Positions 30,679-38,155 of a stretch of 64,000 nucleotides of DNA are shown piece after piece; within the stretch, counting starts at the first letter, position 1; each line of letters begins with the position of its first letter. Source of the stretch: Pasteurella canis (GTDB taxonomy: Bacteria > Pseudomonadota > Gammaproteobacteria > Enterobacterales > Pasteurellaceae); assembly GCF_900454865.1 (NCBI RefSeq), contig NZ_UGTV01000015.1, positions 806,001 through 870,000 on the forward strand, given 5' to 3'. A program made the translations under genes and the position numbers. The notes beneath the pieces are model-generated. The model did not search any database. It was not told where the DNA came from and worked only from the letters and a program-made list of their open reading frames with translations.

Positions 30679-31368
30679 ATGAATCTAGACAAAAACGAGC
30701 TAACACAGGTAAGAAGAGAAAATCTAAAAAAATGGTTCTCAGACAAAGTTGTACCTGAAAAAGATAGAAGTTATATATCTCAGTTAATTAGTGGGAAAAC
30801 GCCATCATTTGGTGAAAAAGCGGCAAGAAGATTAGAAAGTGAAAATGGAATGCCACCGTTTTACTTAGATATAAAACAAAGCAGTATAGAATCTAACGTA
30901 AAAGATATTGGATCTTTTGATTTATGGGATCGCAATACTCCACTTCACGATGATGAGGTAGAAGTTCCTTTCTTGAAAGATATTCGTTTTGCTGCGGGAA
31001 ATGGTTTCTCTGATGACATCATGGACTACAACAACTTTAAGCTTCGTTTTTCTAAAGCCACGCTACGCAAACAAGGCGTGCAATATGATAATGCGGTTTG
31101 TATTACAGCAGATGGCGATTCAATGGAACCTGTTATCCCTGATGGTGCAACGGTAGGTATAGATCGTGGCAATACCACGATAAAAGACGGCAAAATTTAC
31201 GCAATAAATCACGGTGGCTTATTACGCATTAAGATCTTACACAAAATGCCAAATGAACAAGTGAGAATAAGAAGTTACAACCCTGATTCCGCACCTGAAG
31301 AAGTGGTTGATTTAAACGAAATTACAATTTTAGGCAAAGTCTTCTGGTGGTCTGTGCTTTGTGATTAG
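30679..31368 (+). CDS. CI-like prophage repressor (S24 peptidase)
   Basis: A 229-residue protein. The N-terminal 60 residues hold an HTH domain (WFSDKVVPEKDRSYISQLISGKTPSFGEKAARRLE). A linker carries AAGNG (about 105-109), a LexA-type cleavage motif. The S24 domain has GDSMEP with Ser148 and GKIYAI with Lys172. RecA-assisted self-cleavage would induce the prophage. The several antirepressors in this prophage could inactivate it by binding. Confidence 0.92.
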   Translation: MNLDKNELTQVRRENLKKWFSDKVVPEKDRSYISQLISGKTPSFGEKAARRLESENGMPPFYLDIKQSSIESNVKDIGSFDLWDRNTPLHDDEVEVPFLKDIRFAAGNGFSDDIMDYNNFKLRFSKATLRKQGVQYDNAVCITADGDSMEPVIPDGATVGIDRGNTTIKDGKIYAINHGGLLRIKILHKMPNEQVRIRSYNPDSAPEEVVDLNEITILGKVFWWSVLCD

Positions 31369-31439
31369 AGAATTTAGCTATTTAGCGTAGGTTATGTTTG
31401 TAGATTCTAAATTTTACTGTAAATAAAAGGAGGGGTGAA

Positions 31440-32288
31440 ATGAGTGAACAGAATATACCAGTGAAGCAAGCTAAGGTAATTAGTTTTATTAATATGAAAG
31501 GAGGTGTTGGAAAAACAACTCTGTGTATCGGATTAGCGGATTATATTGCTAATGAAATGGGGAAGAAAATACTTGTCATTGATGTCGACCCACAATTCAA
31601 CTCAACACAATCTTTTATGACTAAATATGATCTCAGCGAAAGATATATTGAATTATTAGACACTCATTCAATTCGAAAAATATTTCATCGACCTGATGAT
31701 ATTTATTCACAAAGTAAAGTGCCTGGCAAGGGACTTATATATCAATTATCTACAAACCTAGGGCTTATTCTTGGAGATATTAACCTTATCTTCGATAGCA
31801 ATAAAACAGATAATACAAAATATAAACGTATTAAAAAATTTATTGATGAAAACAAATTAAAAGATGAATATGATTATATTTTTATTGATTGTCCACCAAC
31901 TATTTCAATGTATACCGATGCAGCATTAATTGCATCTGATTTTTATATTACCCCTGTAAAAATAGATCAATACTCAATTCTTGGTGTTTCTAGTTTACTT
32001 AGTGTGATAAACAATATAGCATATGAAGAGGACTTGCCAATAAAACCACTTGGTATTATCTATACTCATATTGAAGACTCAATGACTCAGAAAACAATAA
32101 GGTTAAAAGAAGGTCTAGAAAATACAGACAAAATAAGGGATTTACCATTTTTCCTCAATCACTTGTCCTATGTTCGTGATTTAATGGTAGGAAACCAAGG
32201 GAATATTGCTTCTAGCTACACTAAATCAAAAAATGACATTAAGGCTATTTCAGAGGAGCTTATTAAAAAATTAGAGGGTACACAATAA
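31440..32288 (+). CDS. ParA/MinD-type ATPase, first gene of a three-gene operon
   Basis: A 282-residue protein with the deviant Walker A KGGVGKTT (residues 20-27), VIDVDPQFNSTQSF, Walker B DYIFIDCPPTISMYTDAALIASD and a ParA fold throughout. AAGGAGGGG precedes the ATG, 71 bases after the repressor stop, so it can be made in a lysogen. The next gene overlaps it at TAATG. No parB-like partner or parS site is obvious, and the phage is an integrated lambda type, so plasmid partition is unlikely. The gene is AT-rich. Confidence 0.88.
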   Translation: MSEQNIPVKQAKVISFINMKGGVGKTTLCIGLADYIANEMGKKILVIDVDPQFNSTQSFMTKYDLSERYIELLDTHSIRKIFHRPDDIYSQSKVPGKGLIYQLSTNLGLILGDINLIFDSNKTDNTKYKRIKKFIDENKLKDEYDYIFIDCPPTISMYTDAALIASDFYITPVKIDQYSILGVSSLLSVINNIAYEEDLPIKPLGIIYTHIEDSMTQKTIRLKEGLENTDKIRDLPFFLNHLSYVRDLMVGNQGNIASSYTKSKNDIKAISEELIKKLEGTQ

Positions 32289-32656
32289 TGGAAAAGACAC
32301 TTTATAAAATTAAAACATTAGATGGATATCGAAATCAATTTGAATTTTGTGGCGCCCTTACTGAAATCTTATACGAGAAAAAGATCTTCAAAAAGAATTC
32401 TGATATTGCCCAGATCATATTTGAAATTTATAACATTTCCTTTAAACCTTATGTTTTAAAGTCTAGAACACTCCTTGTTGGAAAACTATTAAAAGAAATT
32501 ATTTCTAGTAAATACAATAAAGAAGATGCAAGGAAGTTAAAAAAATTAATACTATTATTAATTGACTATCAAGAAGAAAAGAAAACAACTAAGCGTCAAA
32601 AATCAACTTCAAACTTGAATGAAATACAAGCATTGATTAGAAGTATCTTGCAATAA
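32288..32656 (+). CDS. Second gene of the ParA operon, unknown
   Basis: A 122-residue basic, helical protein (MEKTLYKIKTLDGYRNQFEFCGALTEIL in part, then LKKLILLLIDYQEEKKTTKRQKS). It overlaps both the ParA-like gene and the third gene by one base, implying coupled translation. Its size and basic tail would fit an adaptor or DNA-binding partner for the ATPase. No family recognised. Confidence 0.7.
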   Translation: MEKTLYKIKTLDGYRNQFEFCGALTEILYEKKIFKKNSDIAQIIFEIYNISFKPYVLKSRTLLVGKLLKEIISSKYNKEDARKLKKLILLLIDYQEEKKTTKRQKSTSNLNEIQALIRSILQ

Positions 32657-33303
32657 TGGTAAAACTAGAACCTTTTATATATCAAAAATCACTTGATAAT
32701 TTTTATGCTGAATTGGATTCCTGGTCTAATTTATCAGAAAGTACCGATAAAAATAATGTGAGATGTATTATAAAGAGAATGACATTTCTTTATATTATTA
32801 AAAAAAGAAACCAAGAGAATAACTTTTTTAGAGGTATGTTTAGTGATTTACTTTACGCAATGCATTGTATAAAAACAAATCAGGAGCGTTATTTCTACTT
32901 TAATTTACGCTCTGCGATTGAAAATTTCCTTCGTTGTGCTTTGTATAAGGGAAATACAGATAATACAGGCGTAAGAGAGCTATTTAATGAATTTTCTCAA
33001 AAACAAAAAAGTATTAGGGATAAACTCAATAGTGAATATGTTGAGTGTTGTAATTATGTGCATAACAATCATATCGCCAATCTTAACTATTCAAATGCTT
33101 TCCTAGAATGTGAAAGACAAACTTTCTCTTCCGTAAGTACTGCAGTCAATCACTTACTTAATGTTATAAATTACTTCATTAAATATTTCATTTTTGAAGA
33201 GAGTGATTGTGTTGATGCTACATTTCATCGTGCTAAATCCCAACTAAAATATCTAGTAGGTAACGCAATATATAAACAATATCTCAGTCAGTTTAGCAGC
33301 TAA
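32656..33303 (+). CDS. Third gene of the ParA operon, unknown
   Basis: A 215-residue mostly helical protein (IIKRMTFLYIIKKRNQENNFF, YFYFNLRSAIENFLRCALYKG, YVECCNYVHNNHIANLN, LLNVINYFIKYFIFEE). The all-helical layout with Arg/His/Asn clusters recalls HEPN-like or AbiV-like proteins, but no Rx4-6H motif is clear. It is the last gene before the left operator. A toxic effector role is possible but only inferred. Confidence 0.7.
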   Translation: MVKLEPFIYQKSLDNFYAELDSWSNLSESTDKNNVRCIIKRMTFLYIIKKRNQENNFFRGMFSDLLYAMHCIKTNQERYFYFNLRSAIENFLRCALYKGNTDNTGVRELFNEFSQKQKSIRDKLNSEYVECCNYVHNNHIANLNYSNAFLECERQTFSSVSTAVNHLLNVINYFIKYFIFEESDCVDATFHRAKSQLKYLVGNAIYKQYLSQFSS

Positions 33304-33448
33304 TCTTACTCTAAAGATAGACTTGCTAAAGTTTGTAGTATCTTTACTTATTCCTATAATATACTACTACTTTGACAGTAAAGCAGTTATTCAGAATGAC
33401 TGAAAACATTTACCAACTTTTTTAATTATTGAACAATAAACCGCCACA

Positions 33449-33476
33449 CTGGTGGTTTTTCTTTACCCTCAATTCA
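33449..33476 (+). terminator. Terminator downstream of the CI-ParA operon
   Basis: CCGCCA-CAC-TGGTGG followed by TTTTTC on the plus strand, 150 bases after the third operon gene. Confidence 0.7.
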
Positions 33477-33902
33477 TTAGCCAATCAAATTCCCCCATTT
33501 TCGATTCACTAATCTATTTGTGCTTTGTTTTTGATGCACTAATCCCCTCTCTTTTCTGTGATATAGCTCACAAACTCAGCAATTAATCAAAAAAATTTAA
33601 AAATATTTTTCTTTAGAAATCAACTTTTTACTAAATAAATCTCAAAATTTAACTAAATTTTACTAAATAAACACTTTACTAAATATTTAGTGTTTGCTAA
33701 ATTATATCCAACAAAACGAGATACACATCTCGCTGCTCTTTAAAAATCTACACATCACAAGTTAATCAAATATAGCCTTATTGATTAAGTAGTCTGTGAT
33801 TGCGACACAATTTGGTTAAGTGGAATTGAGTTACTTGATTATGACTCCCACGTGCTAGCGACATAAATCAAGACTTATTTAAAAGCGCATTCAAACAAGT
33901 AA
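33477..33902. promoter_or_regulatory. Left-operator and nut-like leader region
   Basis: This stretch has no gene. TTTACTAAATA is repeated at 33627, 33659 and 33675, with the palindrome ACTAAATATTTAGT at 33678-33691, and a rightward promoter (TTTACT-N17-TAAATT) overlaps them. Farther on TGCTCTTTAAAAAT (about 33736-33749) matches a boxA, followed by a TTAATCAA...TTGATTAA hairpin (about 33761-33788). This is the layout of an oL/pL/nutL region driving the rightward early genes. Confidence 0.65.
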
Positions 33903-33938
33903 GTGTGCTTTCAAATGAGAGAGAAAGGAGCAAACGAT

Positions 33939-34163
33939 ATGAAAGTATCAAAAATGCTAAAACAAGCGAAACGTCTTAGAGAAAGACAAAAGCAATTATG
34001 CAGTAAAAAGACATCTAACCGCATTAATGCGGCTTTGATTGATGTTCCAGTTAAGGCTAAGAAATTAGATATTGCGAATTATAACTGCAATAGAGGGCAA
34101 TTAGGCGTTAATACAGTAAGAGCTGTACAGAAACGTAGATTGGGTTGTAGAGAGTTGGTTTAA
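33939..34163 (+). CDS. Small basic protein, possible N-like antiterminator
   Basis: ATG at 33939 follows GGAGCAAACGAT and gives a 74-residue protein rich in Lys and Arg. The N-terminal MLKQAKRLRERQKQL segment looks like the arginine-rich helix by which N proteins bind boxB. It is the first gene after the nut-like leader, as expected for N. An upstream in-frame start at 33903 also exists. No direct homology is asserted. Confidence 0.55.
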   Translation: MKVSKMLKQAKRLRERQKQLCSKKTSNRINAALIDVPVKAKKLDIANYNCNRGQLGVNTVRAVQKRRLGCRELV

Positions 34164-34176
34164 CTAGGGGTAAGAA

Positions 34177-34428
34177 ATGGAAGATGTAATGAGTAAGCTT
34201 TTAGCACTAGCGACCCTTGCAAAGCAACAAGGGAAGATAGCTAATTTTGTGATTATTGATGAGCAAAGTGAGCTCAATCAAACAAATAAATTGAACCATC
34301 TCGAAAAAGCAGTAAAAGACCAAATTTTCCAAACGGTTCTAGATAGCGCAAGCCGAAGCACAGGCTTCTTGCCAGAAGATCTTGCTACCTCACTCATTGA
34401 AGCATATAAGAAAATCAATCTGTCTTAA
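34177..34428 (+). CDS. Hypothetical phage protein
   Basis: An 83-residue protein (MEDVMSKLLALATLAKQQGKIANFVIIDEQSELN...), helical with a short beta segment. An alternative start at the internal ATG (MSKLL) is possible. It lies 13 bases after the N-like gene. The 3' end overlaps a convergent small gene by 14 bases. No family recognised. Confidence 0.55.
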   Translation: MEDVMSKLLALATLAKQQGKIANFVIIDEQSELNQTNKLNHLEKAVKDQIFQTVLDSASRSTGFLPEDLATSLIEAYKKINLS

Positions 34429-34588
34429 GTCCACGTTTTTTTGCTTCCTCATAAATCTCTTCTGCAATATCAAATAACTCTTTGAGGCGTTTTTTTCTAA
34501 GGGCGCTATTTTTTATTGTTAAATAATGCTCAGAAGAGGCTGATTGAAAAGCTAAAGATAAAGCATCTTTAAAACAAAAATGTTCCAT
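34415..34588 (-). CDS. 57-residue protein encoded against the early operon
   Basis: ATG at 34588 preceded by AAGGA. The product MEHFCFKDALSLAFQSASSE continues with a basic patch LRKKRLKELF and a charged helix. A minus-strand promoter TTGATT-N17-TATATT lies upstream (about 34652-34624), flanked by two copies of TGTGTTGTGGT (34606-34616, 34660-34670). This suggests an autoregulated unit. No family recognised. Confidence 0.6.
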   Translation of the reverse strand: MEHFCFKDALSLAFQSASSEHYLTIKNSALRKKRLKELFDIAEEIYEEAKKRGLKTD

Positions 34589-34605
34589 AATTAATATCCT
34601 TATTT

Positions 34606-34670
34606 TGTGTTGTGGTATTTAAAAATATACAGCTAGCACAAAATAAAATCAATTCCTTATGTGTTGTGGT
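34606..34670 (-). promoter_or_regulatory. Repeat-flanked promoter of the 57-residue gene
   Basis: Two direct copies of TGTGTTGTGGT (plus-strand reading) 54 bases apart bracket a TTGATT-N17-TATATT promoter that reads left. Such paired sites commonly bind a repressor looping or blocking the promoter. Confidence 0.5.
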
Positions 34671-34713
34671 GACAAGTAAGGGCGAGTTTTGTGGTTCTCG
34701 TTAAAAAACCGCA

Positions 34714-34743
34714 TTGACAGTTACCGCTCTTTCGGATTAAGAT
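34714..34743 (+). promoter_or_regulatory. Shared-type early promoter 1
   Basis: TTGACA, 18 bases, TAAGAT. The spacer contains ACCGCTCTTTCGGAT. The same promoter with the same spacer core occurs at 35601-35630, and a variant at 39378-39407. It is followed at once by an AGCCGTTTTGAACGGCT hairpin with seven T residues, but no C4 element. Confidence 0.7.
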
Positions 34744-34801
34744 AACAGCACTACAAGCCGTTTTGAACGGCTTTTTTTGTGTCTAAAATTTGAGGTGGGT
34801 T

Positions 34802-35599
34802 ATGGTTGCTGAAACACATTACACAATAGATAAAAATATGAAACTACTAATCGAAATTGATAATAGCGAGCCATTGCAGCTATCAGTTTTTTGTCAAAGT
34901 ATGGAAGGTATTGCCGCAGAATATCGCCAATTTATACAAGACAACAAAATTGATATTGAACCCTGTGAACAGCATATCTATGTAGAAAAAATCACACAAG
35001 GCTGCTTCCTTATTGAGCTTGCAGCACTAGTATCAAGCACATATTCACTTATTGAGCAAGCAAATGCAATTCTTGAATTTGGAGGGCACTTGAAAAATAT
35101 TTTAGATTGGGCAATGAATAGAGGCGAAAAGCCTGAACGCCTTACTGCGAATATGTTGAAAAATGCCAATAACATTTTAGAGCCTATCGCAATCGATCCT
35201 AAAGCACAATTCAATTTACAAGTTTCTAATAATCAAGGCGATGTACATATACATCTACACGCAGACAATGCACTTGCAGGATTGGCACAAAACAATATTA
35301 ACCGAGAATTAAAACTACTCAAAGAGCGAGAAGAAAACACTTTACAAAACACGACACTATACTGGTCATCCACCGCAGATGCTCAAAGCAAAGCACACGA
35401 TAGAGCTATTATTCCTGCAGTATCACAAAAGCCTGTACGAGTAAAATTTGAAGACAAGACACTCAAAGAAAAAATGATATTAAATGAAGAATACCCGTAC
35501 CATAAAATTTTCTTAGTTGATGTTTTAGTTGAATATATTGATGAAGAGCCTGTTATCTACAAAATATTAAAGTTAAACAACTCAATGAATAAAATCTAA
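34802..35599 (+). CDS. Hypothetical phage protein with its own promoter
   Basis: A 265-residue protein starting at ATG 34802 behind GAGGTG; a TTG start 12 bases earlier is less likely. The N-terminal half has a beta-alpha pattern with EKITQGCFLIELAALVSSTY and a membrane-prone stretch; the middle has DVHIHLHADNALAG; the end is beta-rich (YHKIFLVDVLVEYIDEEPV). Similar unknown proteins occur in prophages. It sits behind a promoter of the type that drives C4-controlled modules. Confidence 0.65.
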   Translation: MVAETHYTIDKNMKLLIEIDNSEPLQLSVFCQSMEGIAAEYRQFIQDNKIDIEPCEQHIYVEKITQGCFLIELAALVSSTYSLIEQANAILEFGGHLKNILDWAMNRGEKPERLTANMLKNANNILEPIAIDPKAQFNLQVSNNQGDVHIHLHADNALAGLAQNNINRELKLLKEREENTLQNTTLYWSSTADAQSKAHDRAIIPAVSQKPVRVKFEDKTLKEKMILNEEYPYHKIFLVDVLVEYIDEEPVIYKILKLNNSMNKI

Positions 35600-35600
35600 A

Positions 35601-35630
35601 TTGACAACCACCGCTCTTTCGGATTAAGAT
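35601..35630 (+). promoter_or_regulatory. Promoter of the C4-A module
   Basis: TTGACA (35601-35606), an 18-base spacer ACCACCGCTCTTTCGGAT and TAAGAT (35625-35630). The transcript would first carry the a1-like sequence ATCCTAG (35645-35651), then a terminator-like T run, then C4-A. Confidence 0.75.
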
Positions 35631-35717
35631 AACCGCACTATCAAATCCTAGTCGGTTACGACACTCCGAATTAAAAGTGGTTTTTTTATGCCTAAATTTT
35701 AGGTATTGCCAAGTTAT

Positions 35718-35794
35718 GACGGGGCGAGAGAGCCGAATACAATACCCTCGTGGAAATAAGCTCCGCCGACTAGGATCGGTAGTTGAACCCTGTC
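35718..35794 (+). ncRNA. C4 antisense RNA, copy A
   Basis: A 77 nt element closed by GACGGGG/CCCTGTC, with GAATACAATACC, GGAAATAAGCTCCG and the CCGA-CTAGGA-TCGG specificity hairpin, then GTAGTTGAACC. The length equals that of the P1 C4 RNA. The loop complements ATCCTAG at 35819-35825, overlapping the AGGAG of the downstream gene. Confidence 0.88.
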
Positions 35795-35818
35795 ACCTAC
35801 TAAGTGGCAATAACTAAA

Positions 35819-35828
35819 ATCCTAGGAG
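35819..35828 (+). promoter_or_regulatory. C4-A target at the ribosome-binding site
   Basis: ATCCTAGGAG combines the complement of the C4-A loop (CTAGGAT) with the Shine-Dalgarno AGGAG, 6 bases before the ATG at 35835. The nearby ACTA can pair with the TAGT of C4-A. Confidence 0.75.
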
Positions 35829-35834
35829 CATAAC

Positions 35835-36473
35835 ATGTCAACTCAAATTCAATTCCAATCATTCTGTTTTAAATCTTCCCAAGTTCGTGTTGTTATTGAT
35901 CCAAATCAGGAATACTGGTTCTGCGGTAAAGATGTATGCGATATTCTCGGCTATACAAATGACAGTAAAGCATTAAAAGATCATTGCAAAGAAAATGGGG
36001 TAACGAAACGTTACCTCATCGACTCAATGCAAAGAAAGCAAGAAGCGGTCTTCATCAACGAACCGAATTTATACCGCCTGATCATCAAATCACGCAAACC
36101 AGAAGCCGAACCATTTGAAACGTGGGTATTTGAAGAGGTCCTACCCCAAATCAGAAAAACAGGGAAATATGAAGTCCAGTCACAACAACTTGCCTTACCT
36201 GAACCTGATTTAAACCTCACAGCCATTCAAAACAGCGAAGAAACGCTCGCTTTAATTATCCAGTTGTATAGCTACTGTTTCCAAGCACACGAAATGCAGG
36301 AGAAGTTACAGAATACAAATATTGCCAAATTAATGGAAAGCCAAATTGGCGGACAGTATCTCTACAACTTCAAACATCCTTTAGAACAAGTTATGGCAAA
36401 AGCGAAGAAATACGTTCACTCTAACACGGAACGCCTAACACTCGTTAAAGCCGTAAACAACCTGCTCAATTAA
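35835..36473 (+). CDS. BRO-N antirepressor-like protein (controlled by C4-A)
   Basis: A 212-residue protein. Residues 15-115 form a BRO-N domain (WFCGKDVCDILGYTNDSKALKDHC, EPNLYRLIIKSRKPEAEPFETWVFEEVLPQIRKTGKY). The C-terminal part is helical with LESQ and Gln-rich stretches. BRO-N proteins bind DNA and often act as antirepressors or regulators. Its translation start lies in a C4-complementary site. Confidence 0.85.
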   Translation: MSTQIQFQSFCFKSSQVRVVIDPNQEYWFCGKDVCDILGYTNDSKALKDHCKENGVTKRYLIDSMQRKQEAVFINEPNLYRLIIKSRKPEAEPFETWVFEEVLPQIRKTGKYEVQSQQLALPEPDLNLTAIQNSEETLALIIQLYSYCFQAHEMQEKLQNTNIAKLMESQIGGQYLYNFKHPLEQVMAKAKKYVHSNTERLTLVKAVNNLLN

Positions 36474-36547
36474 AACTCACTGAAAACTGACCGCACTTTA
36501 TCGTGTGGCAGTTTTCTGCACCCAAAATTCAGCAAAAAGGACAGATT

Positions 36548-36667
36548 ATGTACAAAATCCTACTTATTGGCGTGCTTTTATGGGCAGGCTTTGAACTAGA
36601 GTTATACAACGATTGCGACGGATATCAATGTCACCAGACTTCAACCTTAATAATGAAAGGAAAATAA
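36548..36667 (+). CDS. 39-residue membrane protein upstream of erf
   Basis: ATG at 36548 preceded by AAAGGA. The product has one N-terminal hydrophobic helix (MYKILLIGVLLWAGFELELY) and a Cys-containing tail. It ends one base before the ERF-like gene start, implying coupling. Similar short peptides occur beside phage recombination genes; function unknown. Confidence 0.55.
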   Translation: MYKILLIGVLLWAGFELELYNDCDGYQCHQTSTLIMKGK

Positions 36668-36668
36668 T

Positions 36669-37289
36669 ATGAATATTTATCAGAAACTAGCACAAGCACG
36701 AGTGAAATTACAGGAAAAAGGACTAAAGAAAACTGGAAAAAATCGCTCTTTTAATTACTTTGAATTAAAAGACTTCCTCCCTTCTGTTAATGAGATCTTT
36801 GCACAATTAAATATGTGTTCAGTTATATCTTATACGAGTGAGTTAGCTACATTGACTATTTATGACGGAGAAAAAGATGAAAAGATAATCTTCACGTCAC
36901 CAATGGTTGAAAAAGCGCTACCAAGCGGAACTGATATTCAAAATCTTGGTGCAATTCAGACTTATCAGAGACGTTATCTCTATTTAACCGCTCTTGAAAT
37001 AGCTGAAAACGACATGGTTGATTTGCTGGATACAGGAGGAGAACAACCCGCCCCTCCAAAGAGCGCGTCGCAAAGCAACTCAAAGCCACCAATCCAGCAG
37101 AATACGAGTTCTGGTCAAACTAAAAAGCCTTTTGATGAAATGGTTAAGGAGAGATTAAACCAATGCAACTCAAAAGAAGAATTGACTAGTCTTTACGATC
37201 CGTTAGTCAAATGGGTTGGAGAAAAACATCCAGACAAGGTAGATGAATTTAACATCATCTACAACGACAAAGTATTAAGTTTTATATAA
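36669..37289 (+). CDS. ERF family single-strand annealing protein
   Basis: A 206-residue protein with the ERF pattern: NIYQKLAQARVKLQEKGLKKTGKN, YFELKDFLPSVNEIFAQLNM, and the conserved AIQTYQRRYLYLTALEIAENDMVD with DxxD. A Pro/Gln/Ser linker (about 125-150) precedes a helical C-terminal domain. ERF proteins anneal single strands during phage recombination and circularisation. It is paired with an SSB gene. Confidence 0.9.
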   Translation: MNIYQKLAQARVKLQEKGLKKTGKNRSFNYFELKDFLPSVNEIFAQLNMCSVISYTSELATLTIYDGEKDEKIIFTSPMVEKALPSGTDIQNLGAIQTYQRRYLYLTALEIAENDMVDLLDTGGEQPAPPKSASQSNSKPPIQQNTSSGQTKKPFDEMVKERLNQCNSKEELTSLYDPLVKWVGEKHPDKVDEFNIIYNDKVLSFI

Positions 37290-37299
37290 GGAGTAAGTA

Positions 37300-37752
37300 A
37301 TGGCTGGGGTTAATCGTGTAATTATTTTAGGGAATTTGGGAAATGATCCTGAAATTCGCACAATGCCAAACGGCGACCTTGTGGCAAAAATCAGCGTGGC
37401 CACAAGTGAAAGCTGGATCGACAAAAACACGAACGAGCGCAAAACACAGACAGAATGGCATTCTATCGTGTTCTATCGCAGACAAGCAGAAATTTGCGGG
37501 CAGTATTTAAAGAAAGGCTCGAAAGTTTATGTAGAAGGCAAGCTCAAAACCCGTAAATGGCAAGACCAAAACGGGCAAGAGCGCTACACCACAGAGATTC
37601 AAGGCGACGTATTACAGATGTTAGACAGTCGCCAAGATTCACAAGCACAAGCTAACGCACCAGCACCACAAAACAATGCTTATGCGAATGCGAAAGCTGG
37701 AAAGCCAGTGCAGCAGGTTGATAATTTTGAAGAAGATAGTATACCGTTTTGA
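37300..37752 (+). CDS. ssb: Single-stranded DNA-binding protein
   Basis: A 150-residue SSB: an OB-fold ([56 protein letters not shown]), a Gln/Ala-rich linker and the acidic tip EEDSIPF that recruits partners. GGAG lies just upstream. It cooperates with the ERF protein. Confidence 0.95.
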   Translation: MAGVNRVIILGNLGNDPEIRTMPNGDLVAKISVATSESWIDKNTNERKTQTEWHSIVFYRRQAEICGQYLKKGSKVYVEGKLKTRKWQDQNGQERYTTEIQGDVLQMLDSRQDSQAQANAPAPQNNAYANAKAGKPVQQVDNFEEDSIPF

Positions 37753-37819
37753 ATTCCATATAATTTAAAACACAGAACAACAGCCACTTTAACGAGTGGC
37801 TTTTTATTAGGAAAATGAA

Positions 37820-38110
37820 ATGACAAAAGAAATAATAGAAAGATTAGGTAAAATTGAAGAAATTTTATCGGTTATTGTTCAGAATAAAAATATCAGATTT
37901 GCTTATATTAATGAAAACTCAAATGAGCTTTGGAATGGACACGATATTTGCCACTTCATGCAAATATCACTATCTGATTTTATAACAAAAATAGCTTCCA
38001 CAGCTGATTTTCCTATCCCTGTCATCAAAGAAAATAACTGTCTCAGTTCAAAATGGCGTTCTGGCACTATTATTGAATGGATAAAAAAACAGGAGAATTT
38101 AAGAGAGTAA
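37820..38110 (+). CDS. Hypothetical phage protein
   Basis: A 96-residue protein with an N-terminal helix and a possible DNA-binding segment (GHDICHFMQISLSDFITKI... SKWRSGTIIEWIKKQ), reminiscent of AlpA-like HTH proteins. An AGGAAAATGAA leader gives a good start. It stands between ssb and the coiled-coil membrane gene. No confident family. Confidence 0.5.
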   Translation: MTKEIIERLGKIEEILSVIVQNKNIRFAYINENSNELWNGHDICHFMQISLSDFITKIASTADFPIPVIKENNCLSSKWRSGTIIEWIKKQENLRE

Positions 38111-38155
38111 CTTGGTAGAATATGCAAATTTAATCTTACTCAAAGGACATTATTA

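Noticed and set aside
31440..32288. Plasmid-type partition system
   Set aside because: ParA-like ATPase is clear, but no ParB, no parS-like repeats and no plasmid replication gene are present, and the element has an integrase.
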